64,000 bases of DNA from Pseudomonadota bacterium (GCA_021781575.1 JAJXWP010000012.1:1-64000); one strand, 5' to 3'. Shown: positions 25,056 through 33,249, counted from the stretch's first letter. The notes: generated from the letters alone by a model not told the origin. Program-made: numbers and translations.

Positions 25056-27513
25056 AATGCCCCACCCAGTCACTGCCAAATTTGCGCTGCAGCTCGGTGG
25101 CGAAAGCCACGCTTTCACGACCAGAAGAAAATATTTTCAGGTGCGGACCTAATGGGGTGAAATCGGTATCAAGAACGACCGACTCACCGGTGGCGCGCTT
25201 TACCAGGACTGAGCGTTTCAAACGGCGGGAAAGGGGTAGAGCGCCTTTGATGTAGGACCATTCGCTGTCCGTCAGCGACCAGTCGGCATAATCTTCCTCG
25301 CGAGCCTGCATATTGGGGAAGAAGAAGACGGTTTGGCATTGACCGCGGATCGCTTCTCCCATGCCGGCTTGGGCGATCGCCTCGGGCCGCTGAAAGGCCG
25401 AAATCACCGCAGCGCCACGCTTGCGGTATTCCTGAAGCATGGTCAAGTAATAGGTGCGGAACATTGGGTTGCGGAGCATCGGCTCGGTTTCATCGATGAA
25501 GATGAGCGCCGGCGCGTTGTGCTCTGCGATATTCGTCTGAACCCTATGCATCAAATAAGAAAGGGTTGCCTGCGTTAATAGCTCGTCCTTAAATATTTCC
25601 GTCATATCAAACGTAACGAGTCTGTTTTCCCGGAAGTCCAAGGTGTCCTTTTCGGCATTGAACATCTTGCCGTAATACGCAGGATCGACCCATTTGCGGA
25701 GCTGTCGCTTCACCGCCCCCGCGGTGCTGAAACAGGGCTCGTAAATCGTCGCCAGAGATCGCTGCTCCGCCGGCAAGTCGCTGTCGAACAGCGACTGCAC
25801 CGACAAGCCGATTTCTTCCAGCGAGTCTGCGTCTTCGCATCCGGAGATGGCCCGCAGCCACAACCTCAGGAAGGCTCGGTTCTCGGGAATATCGCTGCAC
25901 TGAAACGGATTGAGGCTGCAACCACCGGCGGCAGACTGGCCGGTTGTCAGGTTCAGATAAGCGCCGCCGGCGGCGGTGGTGAACACATAAGCCCCTTGAT
26001 AACGGTCGAAGATATAGGCTTGCAGTTTCGGATGGCGCAGCGCCATGCCGGCGAGGAAGGTCATGACGGTGGTCTTGCCGCTGCCTGTCGGCCCGATGCA
26101 CACGGCATGCGCCACGGCGTCCTTTTCCTGGCTAACATGCAGCTGGAACGAATAGGGCGTGCCGCCCACGGTGCGGAACATGGCCAATGGACCATCGCCC
26201 CAGTCGCAGGAAGGCAGACCCGGCGGGGGCCGGTCCAATGTGACGTTGCAGGCGATGTTGGAAGAAAAGAAGCGATAGACGCGGGGCCAGATGGCGTAAC
26301 TGGGGAATTGGGCGAACCAACTCGCCTGGGCCGCTCCTCCTTCGCGTACGGATGCAGCGCCATAGGCCGAGCAAATTTTCCGCACTTCGCCATCGAGCGA
26401 TTCGATCTCGGCGACAGAGGCCCCGAACAAGAAAAGGATCAAACCATAGTTGGCTAATGACGCGCGGTTTTCATCCAGCCCTTCGATGATCTGCAGTGCC
26501 GCCGCATACTGTTCTGACGCCCCACCACTGAATCTGGTGACCATGCTCATTCTGTTTTCTTGAGCGATTTTCAGAGCGGAGACAGTCTTGCTCAACGGCT
26601 CAATGAAGTTCAAAAGGATAAATTCGCCATCCAGGCTGGCGAAATCCGCAATCATTTGCTCATCGACATAGTCGCCGAAGCGACGGATACCGATGGCCGC
26701 GGAGTACAGAGTCTGGGTCCCGCGCCGGAACTCGATTAATCCGTCATCGCCACCGAACGCGATGCTGTCGGTGGCGACGACCTCCGAGATCTCGGCACCG
26801 CCCGCTGATGGTGCCGGACGAGAGATCGGACTGGCGATGCGCGCCCAAAAGGCAAGCAGATGCTCCATCGGAGAGACGTCGCTGTCGGCGACCGGTTGGA
26901 CCATGACCCTCGGGTGATAAGGATCCAGCAGGTGCATGGTGGCGTCGACTCCCTCGGCCAGGCGGCTTGCGGCCGAACGCGTCTTGCCGGCGACCGACAG
27001 GGTGATGACCTGCCGGTTTTGGAAGGCGGTCTGGAACGATCGGTTCCATGCGCCGGCAAGATCACGCAGCAACGGGTGCTCGAACTCGTCCATACGGTTC
27101 ACCGACACTCGCTCTCGGATCAGCGTCACCCGAATGGTTACACCCAGTTCGCCGAGGGCATCGAGCCAGTTCTTGCGGACGCGGAACAGAGCCTCCCGCT
27201 CCGCAGCGCTGAGAAACATGATGTCGCGACCCTCGACCATCACGCATTGAACCAGTGTCCCGTCGCGGCACAAAAGCGTACGGTGATCGGCCAGCAGACG
27301 GTCGAACGGCAGATGATCGGCGAGGCGTGTTTCACGCGGTGGCGGCAAGACGAGCCGCGCCACGCCCGGAATGGAAAGGGCGGCCATCGCCGCACCGCTC
27401 GCCACGAGGCCGGCCAGACCGATGCCGAAATGAGCGGGCGAACTCGTCGCCGCCAACGCCCGCCACATCGTCTGCGTCATCGGGCCGGCGCCGATGGCGA
27501 GGTCAGGCGACAT
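25039..27513 (-). CDS. VirB4-family type IV secretion ATPase
   Basis: The large motor ATPase of type IV secretion, at the inner membrane. 824 aa from the ATG at 27513 (GAGGGGAA ribosome site), overlapping the virB3 end by 11 bases; upstream codons are not credible. An N-terminal hydrophobic pair near 30-60 is followed by the VirB4 N-domain, then the RecA-like C-domain with Walker A GPTGSGKTTVM near residue 475, Walker B LIFIDETEPML near 671, and QRPEAIAQAG toward the end. All catalytic motifs look intact. The presence of an intact VirB4 distinguishes this operon from ordinary type IVb pilus clusters. Confidence 0.93.
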   Translation of the reverse strand: MSPDLAIGAGPMTQTMWRALAATSSPAHFGIGLAGLVASGAAMAALSIPGVARLVLPPPRETRLADHLPFDRLLADHRTLLCRDGTLVQCVMVEGRDIMFLSAAEREALFRVRKNWLDALGELGVTIRVTLIRERVSVNRMDEFEHPLLRDLAGAWNRSFQTAFQNRQVITLSVAGKTRSAASRLAEGVDATMHLLDPYHPRVMVQPVADSDVSPMEHLLAFWARIASPISRPAPSAGGAEISEVVATDSIAFGGDDGLIEFRRGTQTLYSAAIGIRRFGDYVDEQMIADFASLDGEFILLNFIEPLSKTVSALKIAQENRMSMVTRFSGGASEQYAAALQIIEGLDENRASLANYGLILFLFGASVAEIESLDGEVRKICSAYGAASVREGGAAQASWFAQFPSYAIWPRVYRFFSSNIACNVTLDRPPPGLPSCDWGDGPLAMFRTVGGTPYSFQLHVSQEKDAVAHAVCIGPTGSGKTTVMTFLAGMALRHPKLQAYIFDRYQGAYVFTTAAGGAYLNLTTGQSAAGGCSLNPFQCSDIPENRAFLRLWLRAISGCEDADSLEEIGLSVQSLFDSDLPAEQRSLATIYEPCFSTAGAVKRQLRKWVDPAYYGKMFNAEKDTLDFRENRLVTFDMTEIFKDELLTQATLSYLMHRVQTNIAEHNAPALIFIDETEPMLRNPMFRTYYLTMLQEYRKRGAAVISAFQRPEAIAQAGMGEAIRGQCQTVFFFPNMQAREEDYADWSLTDSEWSYIKGALPLSRRLKRSVLVKRATGESVVLDTDFTPLGPHLKIFSSGRESVAFATELQRKFGSDWVGHYVKAK

Positions 27514-27793
27514 ATTTGTTCCCCTTGGCCGCCACAAGATTTGTCGTTTGCCGCCTCGTTTCCATCCAGGCGGCAATCAAATTCGACAAGTGCGGATCCC
27601 GGACGGTATAGCCGGCAATAAAGCCATGCCCAATAGCCATGGTAATGAAGAATGGTAGCGGATTAATCAGATGAATCGAAATGCATAAAATCATTAATGA
27701 TGTATTTAGAATAATGTTTCCCATTGCAGGAAGAATTGGCGCCCAGAATATCTGGGGCGGCTCAACGATAACACGAAGAAGCATTGCTCTCAT
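27503..27793 (-). CDS. VirB3-like inner-membrane protein
   Basis: 96 aa with two adjacent hydrophobic helices (NIILNTSLMILCISIHLINP and LPFFITMAIGHGFIAGYTVRD) and the VirB3/TrbD-type ending (DPHLSNLIAAWMETRR, cytoplasmic). VirB3 associates with VirB4 and is sometimes fused to it; here the genes overlap by 11 bases in the usual virB3-virB4 order. N-terminal MRAMLLRVIVEPPQIFWAP resembles the short cytoplasmic start of the family. Composition is AT-richer than the pil half of the operon. Confidence 0.78.
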   Translation of the reverse strand: MRAMLLRVIVEPPQIFWAPILPAMGNIILNTSLMILCISIHLINPLPFFITMAIGHGFIAGYTVRDPHLSNLIAAWMETRRQTTNLVAAKGNKYVA

Positions 27794-27832
27794 TGGTCGC
27801 CACCTATTCTTAAATCCCTCCTTGCACTAATA

Positions 27833-28156
27833 TCATTGACCCGTTGGCAGCCCATTGAGCCCAAAATAGCTCAGAACCTGGCTGACGAAGGCGATCAAGG
27901 CCAACCCGCCAAGCAGACTGACCGCCCAATGCCATTTGAATTTCCCGAAGAAGGCCATGGTGGCCAACCCCAACACCCCCATCGCCCCTACGATCATGAG
28001 TATGTTGCGGACATTGGTGAAAATATCCCCGGTCTTGTTTTGCACCGAGGTGAAGAATGTGCCGCCGGCCTGCTGAGCCAGGGCCGGCTCAGTCGCGACG
28101 GCGGCACAGGAAGCCATGACAAGCCCAAGAATCGCGGCCTTTCGGTAGGAAATCAT
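27833..28156 (-). CDS. VirB2/TrbC-like pilin
   Basis: First gene of the hybrid operon. 107 aa: signal peptide (to about ALA-QQ, residue 28), then about 20 polar residues, two long hydrophobic helices (ILMIVGAMGVLGLATMAFFG and WAVSLLGGLALIAFVSQVLSYFG) with a short basic loop (KFKWH) between. That is the VirB2/TrbC pilin design. Good ribosome site (AAGGGG, 7 bases upstream). Its presence means the operon encodes two unrelated pilins, this one and the type IVb PilS at the far end. Confidence 0.83.
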   Translation of the reverse strand: MISYRKAAILGLVMASCAAVATEPALAQQAGGTFFTSVQNKTGDIFTNVRNILMIVGAMGVLGLATMAFFGKFKWHWAVSLLGGLALIAFVSQVLSYFGLNGLPTGQ

Positions 28157-28184
28157 TCTTGCACCCCTTCACTAACACGGCAAC

Positions 28185-28213
28185 ATGTTCTCTTTTTTGG
28201 ATACAGTTGTCAA
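28185..28213 (-). promoter_or_regulatory. Candidate sigma-70-type promoter of the hybrid operon
   Basis: On the minus strand a perfect TTGACA (28213-28208) is followed after 17 bases by GAACAT (28190-28185), a weak -10. It lies 30-60 bases upstream of the virB2-like ATG. Only the -35 is convincing, so an activator or a different start is possible. Confidence 0.35.
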
Positions 28214-28235
28214 CGCCTATGTCGTCAATATTCTT

Positions 28236-28265
28236 GAAGATGGGTGCCGAAAGGCGCCCATCTTC
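28236..28265. promoter_or_regulatory. 13-bp inverted repeat with GAAA loop upstream of the hybrid operon
   Basis: GAAGATGGGTGCC and GGCGCCCATCTTC flank a GAAA tetraloop with a single T/G mismatch. It sits in the divergent region between virB2-like and the XRE regulator, with no T-run on either strand, so an operator or structured leader is as likely as a terminator. Confidence 0.5.
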
Positions 28266-28311
28266 GGATGGCCTGCGCTCGCGGGCAGTGATGAGGCGGG
28301 CTCCTGAAAAA

Positions 28312-28344
28312 GCCAATATAAAGGACGAAACGTTCCTTTATGGC
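28312..28344. promoter_or_regulatory. Imperfect palindrome, candidate operator
   Basis: Arms GCCAatATAAAGGACG and CGttCCTTTATGGC around AAA. This is the second large dyad in the 349-base divergent region. A dimeric XRE/S24-type repressor such as the neighbouring regulator would bind a site of this kind, but the assignment is inferred from position only. Confidence 0.45.
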
Positions 28345-28504
28345 TTCATGAGCGCGCGGTGGCTTGCTTGACGAAATTGCGCAAAAAGATAATTCTCCCC
28401 AGACATGGCGACTGGCTTGACGTTGAGGAGAAAACGGGCAAGCCCCGCCGTAGTTCTTCACCGGCGATTTCGGCCGATTCTTTAGCGGCAAGAGACATAT
28501 CGAG

Positions 28505-29131
28505 ATGAACTCCACCGATAAGCCGAACAGAATCCGCGAATGGCGCAACCGCCGGCGCATGTCCCTGGCGGAACTGGGCGAAGCCGTGGGGTTGAGCCGC
28601 TCCGAGATCAGCAAGCTGGAAAGCGGCAGCCGGCGCGTGCGCGCCGATCATCTGGTGGTGCTGGCCAAGGCGCTGAAGGTGGCGCCGGAAGAATTGATGG
28701 ACAAGGAAACGGTGCGCGACATGATCGGCGAGTTGCCACCGGCGACGAGTGCCGCCGGGTCGGTAATCCCGGTCGCGCAGGTCCGCCGGCAGAACGGCTG
28801 TGTCGTCATCATCGCTCAGGATACGGCCATGACGGTCGACGCGCCGCCACAACTGGCCAACGTTCCCGGCGCCTTTGCCTTCTACATGGCGGACACCAGT
28901 CTGGAACCGCGGGTGCCTGTGGGTGCCCTGCTTTATGTGCACCCGTTGCTGCCGCCGCGGGCAGGGGACCTGGCGGTGGTCACGATCGAGCAGGCCCCTC
29001 CGGCCCTCGCCTCGATCGAACGGCGGTCCAACGCCCTCGTGGCAATCCCCGACAAAGACACCACCGCGATCGACCTCAACGACCCCAGGGTGATCAGCGC
29101 CCACCGTATCGCCGGGATGTGGTTCCCTTAA
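28505..29131 (+). CDS. XRE-family regulator with S24/LexA-like C-terminal domain
   Basis: 208 aa. The helix-turn-helix at about residues 8-65 (LAELGEAVGLSRSEISKLESGSRRV) is of the phage-repressor type. The C-terminal part (about 110-205) follows the S24 fold: ADTSLEPRVPVGALLYV resembles the substrate/serine region (Ser in SLEP), then PPRAGDLAVVTIE, and SAHRIAGMWFP ends it. The general-base Lys is not evident, so self-cleavage is doubtful. Divergent from the hybrid secretion/pilus operon with two palindromes between them, so it is the obvious candidate regulator. Similar regulators govern mobile elements and envelope systems. Confidence 0.8.
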   Translation: MNSTDKPNRIREWRNRRRMSLAELGEAVGLSRSEISKLESGSRRVRADHLVVLAKALKVAPEELMDKETVRDMIGELPPATSAAGSVIPVAQVRRQNGCVVIIAQDTAMTVDAPPQLANVPGAFAFYMADTSLEPRVPVGALLYVHPLLPPRAGDLAVVTIEQAPPALASIERRSNALVAIPDKDTTAIDLNDPRVISAHRIAGMWFP

Positions 29132-29140
29132 TGGGCCGGT

Positions 29141-29545
29141 TCAGCCGGCTTCGGGCTCGGCCTCGGCGTCGTGCAGGCTGGCCATGTCGATCAACGCGCT
29201 GAGGCCGAAAATCTCGTCCGCCAGAAATTCGCTCTTGCGCAAGGAGAGCTCCCGGTCCAACGCACGGGCCAGCCACTGCGACAGGCTGGCGGTGGAGCAG
29301 TCGCTCAGGGCCAGCTTGGCGCTGTTGCGGAACGCCGTCTTCAGGCTGTCGGTGATGATCGCTTCCAGGGTATCGACCTGATCCTCAATGGGATCCTGAT
29401 TGAAGGTCGCCTGATCGCGGGCGGTATAGCCGCGTGATTCGATCTCGGCGAACAGCCATTCGCGCAGATGGCGGCGCAGCGAACGCTTGAAACGACCACC
29501 CAGCGCCAATTCCACCCAACAATGGGTTACATCGATCTTCGCCAT
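29141..29545 (-). CDS. Conserved-looking cytoplasmic protein of unknown function
   Basis: 134 aa from the ATG at 29545 (MAKIDVTHCWVELALGG), with GGGAGG eight bases upstream; nine further codons upstream are possible. Mostly helical and charged with no membrane segment. It shows an acidic tail (HDAEAEPEAG), two Cys residues and a central EDQVDTLEAIITDSLKTAFRN helix. Not recognised. It follows the receiver-pentapeptide gene on the same strand after about 100 bases and might be co-transcribed with it. Confidence 0.65.
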   Translation of the reverse strand: MAKIDVTHCWVELALGGRFKRSLRRHLREWLFAEIESRGYTARDQATFNQDPIEDQVDTLEAIITDSLKTAFRNSAKLALSDCSTASLSQWLARALDRELSLRKSEFLADEIFGLSALIDMASLHDAEAEPEAG

Positions 29546-29648
29546 ACCCGTGCCTCCCTTCGGGACCGGCAACCGGCGGAAAGGCGACGCCCTTCCGATC
29601 TGCCGGCTCTACTTTTCCCCACCTTAGCACAATTTTTGACGAAGAATA

Positions 29649-30986
29649 TCAATCCTCGGTAGCGGGAAGAAATAGGCCAGGGGGTAGCCGGGTCTTGCCG
29701 TCGCCGCGCACGCGCTCAAGCTGAGCCTGGGTAAGGCCGGCGGCACCGGAGAGATCGGCTGCGGAAAGGTTGGCGCCCAGCAAGATGGCGCCATGAAGTT
29801 CGGCGTCCGGCATTCGCGTCGCCGACAGGTCGGCCCCCGCCAGGTCGGCCCCCCTCAGGTTGGCGCCGTCGAGTTGGCAGGCGCACAAGCGGGCATGGCG
29901 CAGGCGGCTGACCGCCAGATTGGCCCCGACCAGCCGTGACCCGGTCAGATCGGCATGGCGCAGATCCGCCCCGTGCATCTGCGCCTCGGACAAGTTGCAA
30001 CCGGAAAGGTCGGCCGATCCCAGAAGCGCCGAGGTCAACTGCGCGGCCGCAAGATCACGGCCGGCCAGGTCGGCGCGGTCGAGTCGGGCCCGTTTGCCAT
30101 CACCGCCACCGCTGGCCACCCAGCGGGCATGATCGGCGAGGATGGCCTCGACGTCGGGCCCGGCTGGCGTGGCGGCCCGGACAACGGCTGGCGGCGAGGC
30201 CGGTTCGACCGGGGCGGATCGGTGAGCCGGAGCCTTCGTCGCCTGGGGGGCGATCGCGGCCGGCCGGCGGTTGCCGTCGGCCGGCGGGTCGACCAACAGA
30301 AAGTCCTGCCCGTCTGCCTGCCGGCCGCCAGTCTGCGGCACAACTTCAACCACTCCCCCGCCAACAGCCGGCGGCGGCGAGGAACCGGCCGGCGCCCCCC
30401 CGCCCTGGCGCGGTCCGGTCACTGCCGCGCCGTCGCCCCCCCCGCTCTGGTGCGGTAGGCGGGCCGGGCCGCCCACTCCCGGGCGGTGCGCCGCGGCGGC
30501 CGGCGGCTTGCCGGCGGCTGGAGCGGTCTTGCCACCCGGCGGTGGCGACGCGCCCGATGGCGCATGGGGAAGGCTGGCGCCCACCAAGCGCGGCTTGCTG
30601 ATGGCAGCCGCCACCGACTTGAGCAGCAATTCGGCTGAAATCGGCTTGCGCAGCACGCCGTGGATACCCAGGGTGCAGGCCTGGTTGAGCAAGTCGCGAT
30701 CCATTGACTTGACCAGGACCAGTAGCGGCAGATCGCGGCAAGGCCCGACACGGCGTTCTCGCAGCCAGCGAAGCAGCGTCAATGCTTCGACATCGCCTTG
30801 TTCCAGGCCGAGCAGCCCGATGTCAACCGTCTGGTGGTTCAGCAGCACACGCCCCTCAGCCGGATCGTGCAGCGTCAGCACGTCGCGAACCCGCTGGGTG
30901 CGGAACACCCCGCGCGCCCAGAATCGGAATTGCTCGTCGCGGTCGATGACGAGGATCCGCTTGGTCTGCCAGTCAAAGCCCGTCAC
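29649..30986 (-). CDS. Degenerate receiver domain fused to pentapeptide repeats
   Basis: 445 aa. Residues about 8-130 have a response-regulator receiver fold (RILVIDRDEQ, LPLLVLVKSMD, GVLRKPIS with the conserved Lys). The phosphoacceptor position reads LLGLEQGD instead of LLDL-x-x-P, so Asp is replaced by Gly. Then about 150 residues of Pro/Ala/Gly-rich linker. Residues about 275-425 are pentapeptide repeats (A-D/N-L-x-x pattern: ADLAGRDL, SADLSGCNL, GADLRHADLTG, GANLRGADLAGADL) forming a right-handed quadrilateral beta-helix. GTG start, 22 bases after the OmpR-type regulator. Probably a phosphorylation-independent scaffold or signalling partner (inference). Confidence 0.85.
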   Translation of the reverse strand: MTGFDWQTKRILVIDRDEQFRFWARGVFRTQRVRDVLTLHDPAEGRVLLNHQTVDIGLLGLEQGDVEALTLLRWLRERRVGPCRDLPLLVLVKSMDRDLLNQACTLGIHGVLRKPISAELLLKSVAAAISKPRLVGASLPHAPSGASPPPGGKTAPAAGKPPAAAAHRPGVGGPARLPHQSGGGDGAAVTGPRQGGGAPAGSSPPPAVGGGVVEVVPQTGGRQADGQDFLLVDPPADGNRRPAAIAPQATKAPAHRSAPVEPASPPAVVRAATPAGPDVEAILADHARWVASGGGDGKRARLDRADLAGRDLAAAQLTSALLGSADLSGCNLSEAQMHGADLRHADLTGSRLVGANLAVSRLRHARLCACQLDGANLRGADLAGADLSATRMPDAELHGAILLGANLSAADLSGAAGLTQAQLERVRGDGKTRLPPGLFLPATED

Positions 30987-31008
30987 TGCGGACGTACCGC
31001 CATGCTGT

Positions 31009-31734
31009 TTAATCGATGCTTACCGATGGAGCGAATTTGTAGCCGTATCCATGGCTGGTAATGATGATGGCGGGGGCCTTCGGATCGACTTCCATCTTGC
31101 GCCGCAGACGACTGACCAGCACATCGATGGTCCGGTCCACCGGAGTCCAGTATTGGCTGCCGATGGCGTCGAGAAGATGATCGCGCGCCAATACGCGGCC
31201 AGCTCCCTCGACCAGCGCCGTCAAAAGGTCGAACTCGGCGCGGGTGAGGTTGATCTCGCGGCCAGCCGGATCCATCAGGCTCCGCCTGGCCAGGTTCATC
31301 TCCCAACCGTCGAAACGCCGCACCTGGCGCCCGTCGCCGTCGGACCGGCGCGGCGTCCGCGAGACGCCGAGACGACGCAACAACCCCTTCACCCGGGCGA
31401 CCAGTTCCCGCGGAAAGAATGGCTTGGTCACGTAGTCGTCCGCCCCCATCTCCAGGCCGACCACGCGGTCGATATCCTCTTTGCGCGACGTCAACATGAT
31501 AATGCCGACGTCGGACTTGGAACGGAGCTCGCGGGCGATGTAGAGACCGTCCTCGTCGGGCAGATTGAGGTCGAGAAGAACCAGGTCGAAATTGTGAAGG
31601 GCAGCCAGTTCCTGCGCCTGTCCAGCCGATTCAGCCGTAGTAACCCGAAAGCTCTCGGCTTCGAGAAGCGATGCCAAGAGAGCACGTGTCGCCGGTTCGT
31701 CTTCGAGCACCAGGATATGATAATTCCTAGGCAT
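31009..31734 (-). CDS. OmpR-family response regulator
   Basis: 241 aa DNA-binding two-component regulator. The receiver at 1-120 is intact: acidic pair LEDE, phosphoacceptor Asp in FDLVLLDLNLPDEDG, Thr in IIMLTSR, Lys in VTKPF. The winged-helix C-terminal domain at about 140-235 ends with VDRTIDVLVSRLRRKME and ITSHGYGYKF. The N-terminal MPRNYHILVLEDEPATR resembles ArcA/TorR-type regulators. No cognate histidine kinase is adjacent; the downstream gene is the degenerate receiver-pentapeptide protein, which could modulate it. Confidence 0.9.
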   Translation of the reverse strand: MPRNYHILVLEDEPATRALLASLLEAESFRVTTAESAGQAQELAALHNFDLVLLDLNLPDEDGLYIARELRSKSDVGIIMLTSRKEDIDRVVGLEMGADDYVTKPFFPRELVARVKGLLRRLGVSRTPRRSDGDGRQVRRFDGWEMNLARRSLMDPAGREINLTRAEFDLLTALVEGAGRVLARDHLLDAIGSQYWTPVDRTIDVLVSRLRRKMEVDPKAPAIIITSHGYGYKFAPSVSID

Positions 31735-31947
31735 TGAATCCCCTTCCCCGCCCCCAACAACCGCGCGAAAAAATAGCTACCGCACTCAAGACTAAAATCC
31801 TTAAGGGAATATGCCATTCCATGAACAACGGCGCAACCTTGGGCAGGACTCCCACAGGCGACAGTTGCTCGGAATTTGGCGCAAGGACCAACGGCGAGGA
31901 CCGGGGTCCTTGGCACGGATACCGCACGGCGGCGGAAGCGGCCGATA

Positions 31948-31984
31948 CCCGGCCGGCGCGCCGGTGAAACCGGCGGCCGCCGGG
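31948..31984 (-). terminator. GC-rich hairpin downstream of serA
   Basis: Imperfect long dyad (CCCGGCCGGCGCGCCGGT and ACCGGCGGCCGCCGGG around GAA) about 30 bases past the serA stop on the minus strand. No T-run follows, so termination is only likely. The rest of 31735-32016 shows no gene. Confidence 0.4.
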
Positions 31985-32016
31985 CCGCTTGTCGGTCAAG
32001 CCTCAGTTGGCCGTCG

Positions 32017-33249
32017 TCAATAAAGGAAGCGAGCCCGAATGGTGCCTTCCAGGCCCTGCAGTTCGGCGATCAGTTCGGCCTCGTCCACGTCGCCGTCCAC
32101 ATCGACGACCACGTAACCGACTTCGGCATCGGTCTGCAGATACTGCGCTGAAATGTTCAACTGGCGCGACGAAAACACATCGTTCACCCGGCGCAGCATG
32201 CCGGGAACGTTGGCATGGATGTGCAGGAATCGGGTTCCCCCGGCCTTCACCGGTAGCGACACCTCTACGAAATTGACGGCTCCGACAGTCGAGCCGTTAT
32301 CCGAATACTTGATCAGCTTTTCGGCGACTTCCAGGCCGATATTGGCTTGCGCTTCATGAGTCGAGCCGCCGATATGCGGTGTCAGGATGACATTGGGCAT
32401 GCCGCGCAGGGGGCTCATGAACTCGTCGGCATTGCCGGCCGGTTCGACCGGGAAGACGTCGATGGCAGCGCCCAGAAGATGCTTTTCGCTCAACGCCTTG
32501 GCCAAAGCCTCGATGACCACCACATTGCCGCGCGACGCGTTGATCAGATACGAGCCCTTCTTCATCGCCCGCACCTCGCGCTCGCCGATCATGTTTTTGG
32601 TGTGGGCTGTCGCCGGCACATGCAGACTGACCACGTCGGAAACGTTCAGCAGCCCTTCGAGATTTGCCGCCGGCCGGGCATTGCCAATGGCCAGCTTCTT
32701 CTCGATGTCGTAGAAGCGCACATGCATGCCCATGGCCTCGGCGATCACCGAAAGCTGCGAGCCGATATGGCCATAGCCGACGATGCCCAGGGTCTTGCCA
32801 CGCAGTTCGAAAGCGTCCTTGGCCGTCTTCAGCCATTTTCCGGCATGCGCTTGGCGCGACTTCTCGGGTATGCCGCGCAACAGCATGACGATCTCACCGA
32901 TCACCAGTTCGGCCACCGATCGCGTGTTGGAATAAGGGGCATTGAACACCGGAACGCCTGCTCGGCGGGCCGCGTCCAGCGACACCTGGTTGGTGCCGAT
33001 GCAAAAGCAGCCGATGCAGAACAGCCGATTGGCGGCGGCCAGCACCTTGTCGGTGATGCGACTGCGCGAGCGGATGCCCAGCATGTGGACGCCTTGGATC
33101 TTCTCGATCAGTTGCCCCTCGTCGAGGGCATGGGGCAAGGCCTCGATATTGGTATAGCCGCGTTCCTTGAACTCCCGGATAGCGTTTTCGTGCACCCCCT
33201 CCAGCAGAAGGATGCGGATCTTGTCCTTGGATAGAGAATGCTTGGTCAC
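32017..33249 (-). CDS. serA: D-3-phosphoglycerate dehydrogenase SerA (E. coli type, ACT domain)
   Basis: Oxidises 3-phosphoglycerate to 3-phosphohydroxypyruvate with NAD, the first step of serine synthesis. The GTG at 33249 gives 410 aa, exactly the E. coli SerA length, with GAGGCG just upstream. Upstream codons in the same frame are not conserved. Domain order: substrate domain (IGCFCIGTNQV, FNAPYSNTRSVAELV), NAD Rossmann fold with VGYGHIGSQ, catalytic Arg in NASRGNVV and His in LTPHIGGST, then a C-terminal ACT domain (HIHANVPGMLRRVNDVF ... ARFLY) of the kind that binds serine for feedback inhibition. Many alphaproteobacteria use the longer type-1 enzyme, so this short type is worth noting. 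Confidence 0.95.
   Translation of the reverse strand: MTKHSLSKDKIRILLLEGVHENAIREFKERGYTNIEALPHALDEGQLIEKIQGVHMLGIRSRSRITDKVLAAANRLFCIGCFCIGTNQVSLDAARRAGVPVFNAPYSNTRSVAELVIGEIVMLLRGIPEKSRQAHAGKWLKTAKDAFELRGKTLGIVGYGHIGSQLSVIAEAMGMHVRFYDIEKKLAIGNARPAANLEGLLNVSDVVSLHVPATAHTKNMIGEREVRAMKKGSYLINASRGNVVVIEALAKALSEKHLLGAAIDVFPVEPAGNADEFMSPLRGMPNVILTPHIGGSTHEAQANIGLEVAEKLIKYSDNGSTVGAVNFVEVSLPVKAGGTRFLHIHANVPGMLRRVNDVFSSRQLNISAQYLQTDAEVGYVVVDVDGDVDEAELIAELQGLEGTIRARFLY

Noticed and set aside
9735-28156. Calling the operon a conjugative transfer (ICE/plasmid) system
   Set aside because: No relaxase, VirD4 coupling protein, VirB6, VirB10, integrase or att repeats are visible, so conjugation is not supported from this window.
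9735-28156. Calling the operon a type IVa pilus or Tad system
   Set aside because: There is no PilT-type retraction ATPase and no TadA/TadZ; the secretin lipoprotein, PilO/PilP, TcpQ-like and short prepilin peptidase fit the R64/TCP type IVb group.
30988-31008. Tiny ATG frame MAVRPQ between the OmpR regulator and the receiver-pentapeptide gene
   Set aside because: Six codons overlapping the next start; too short to separate from chance.
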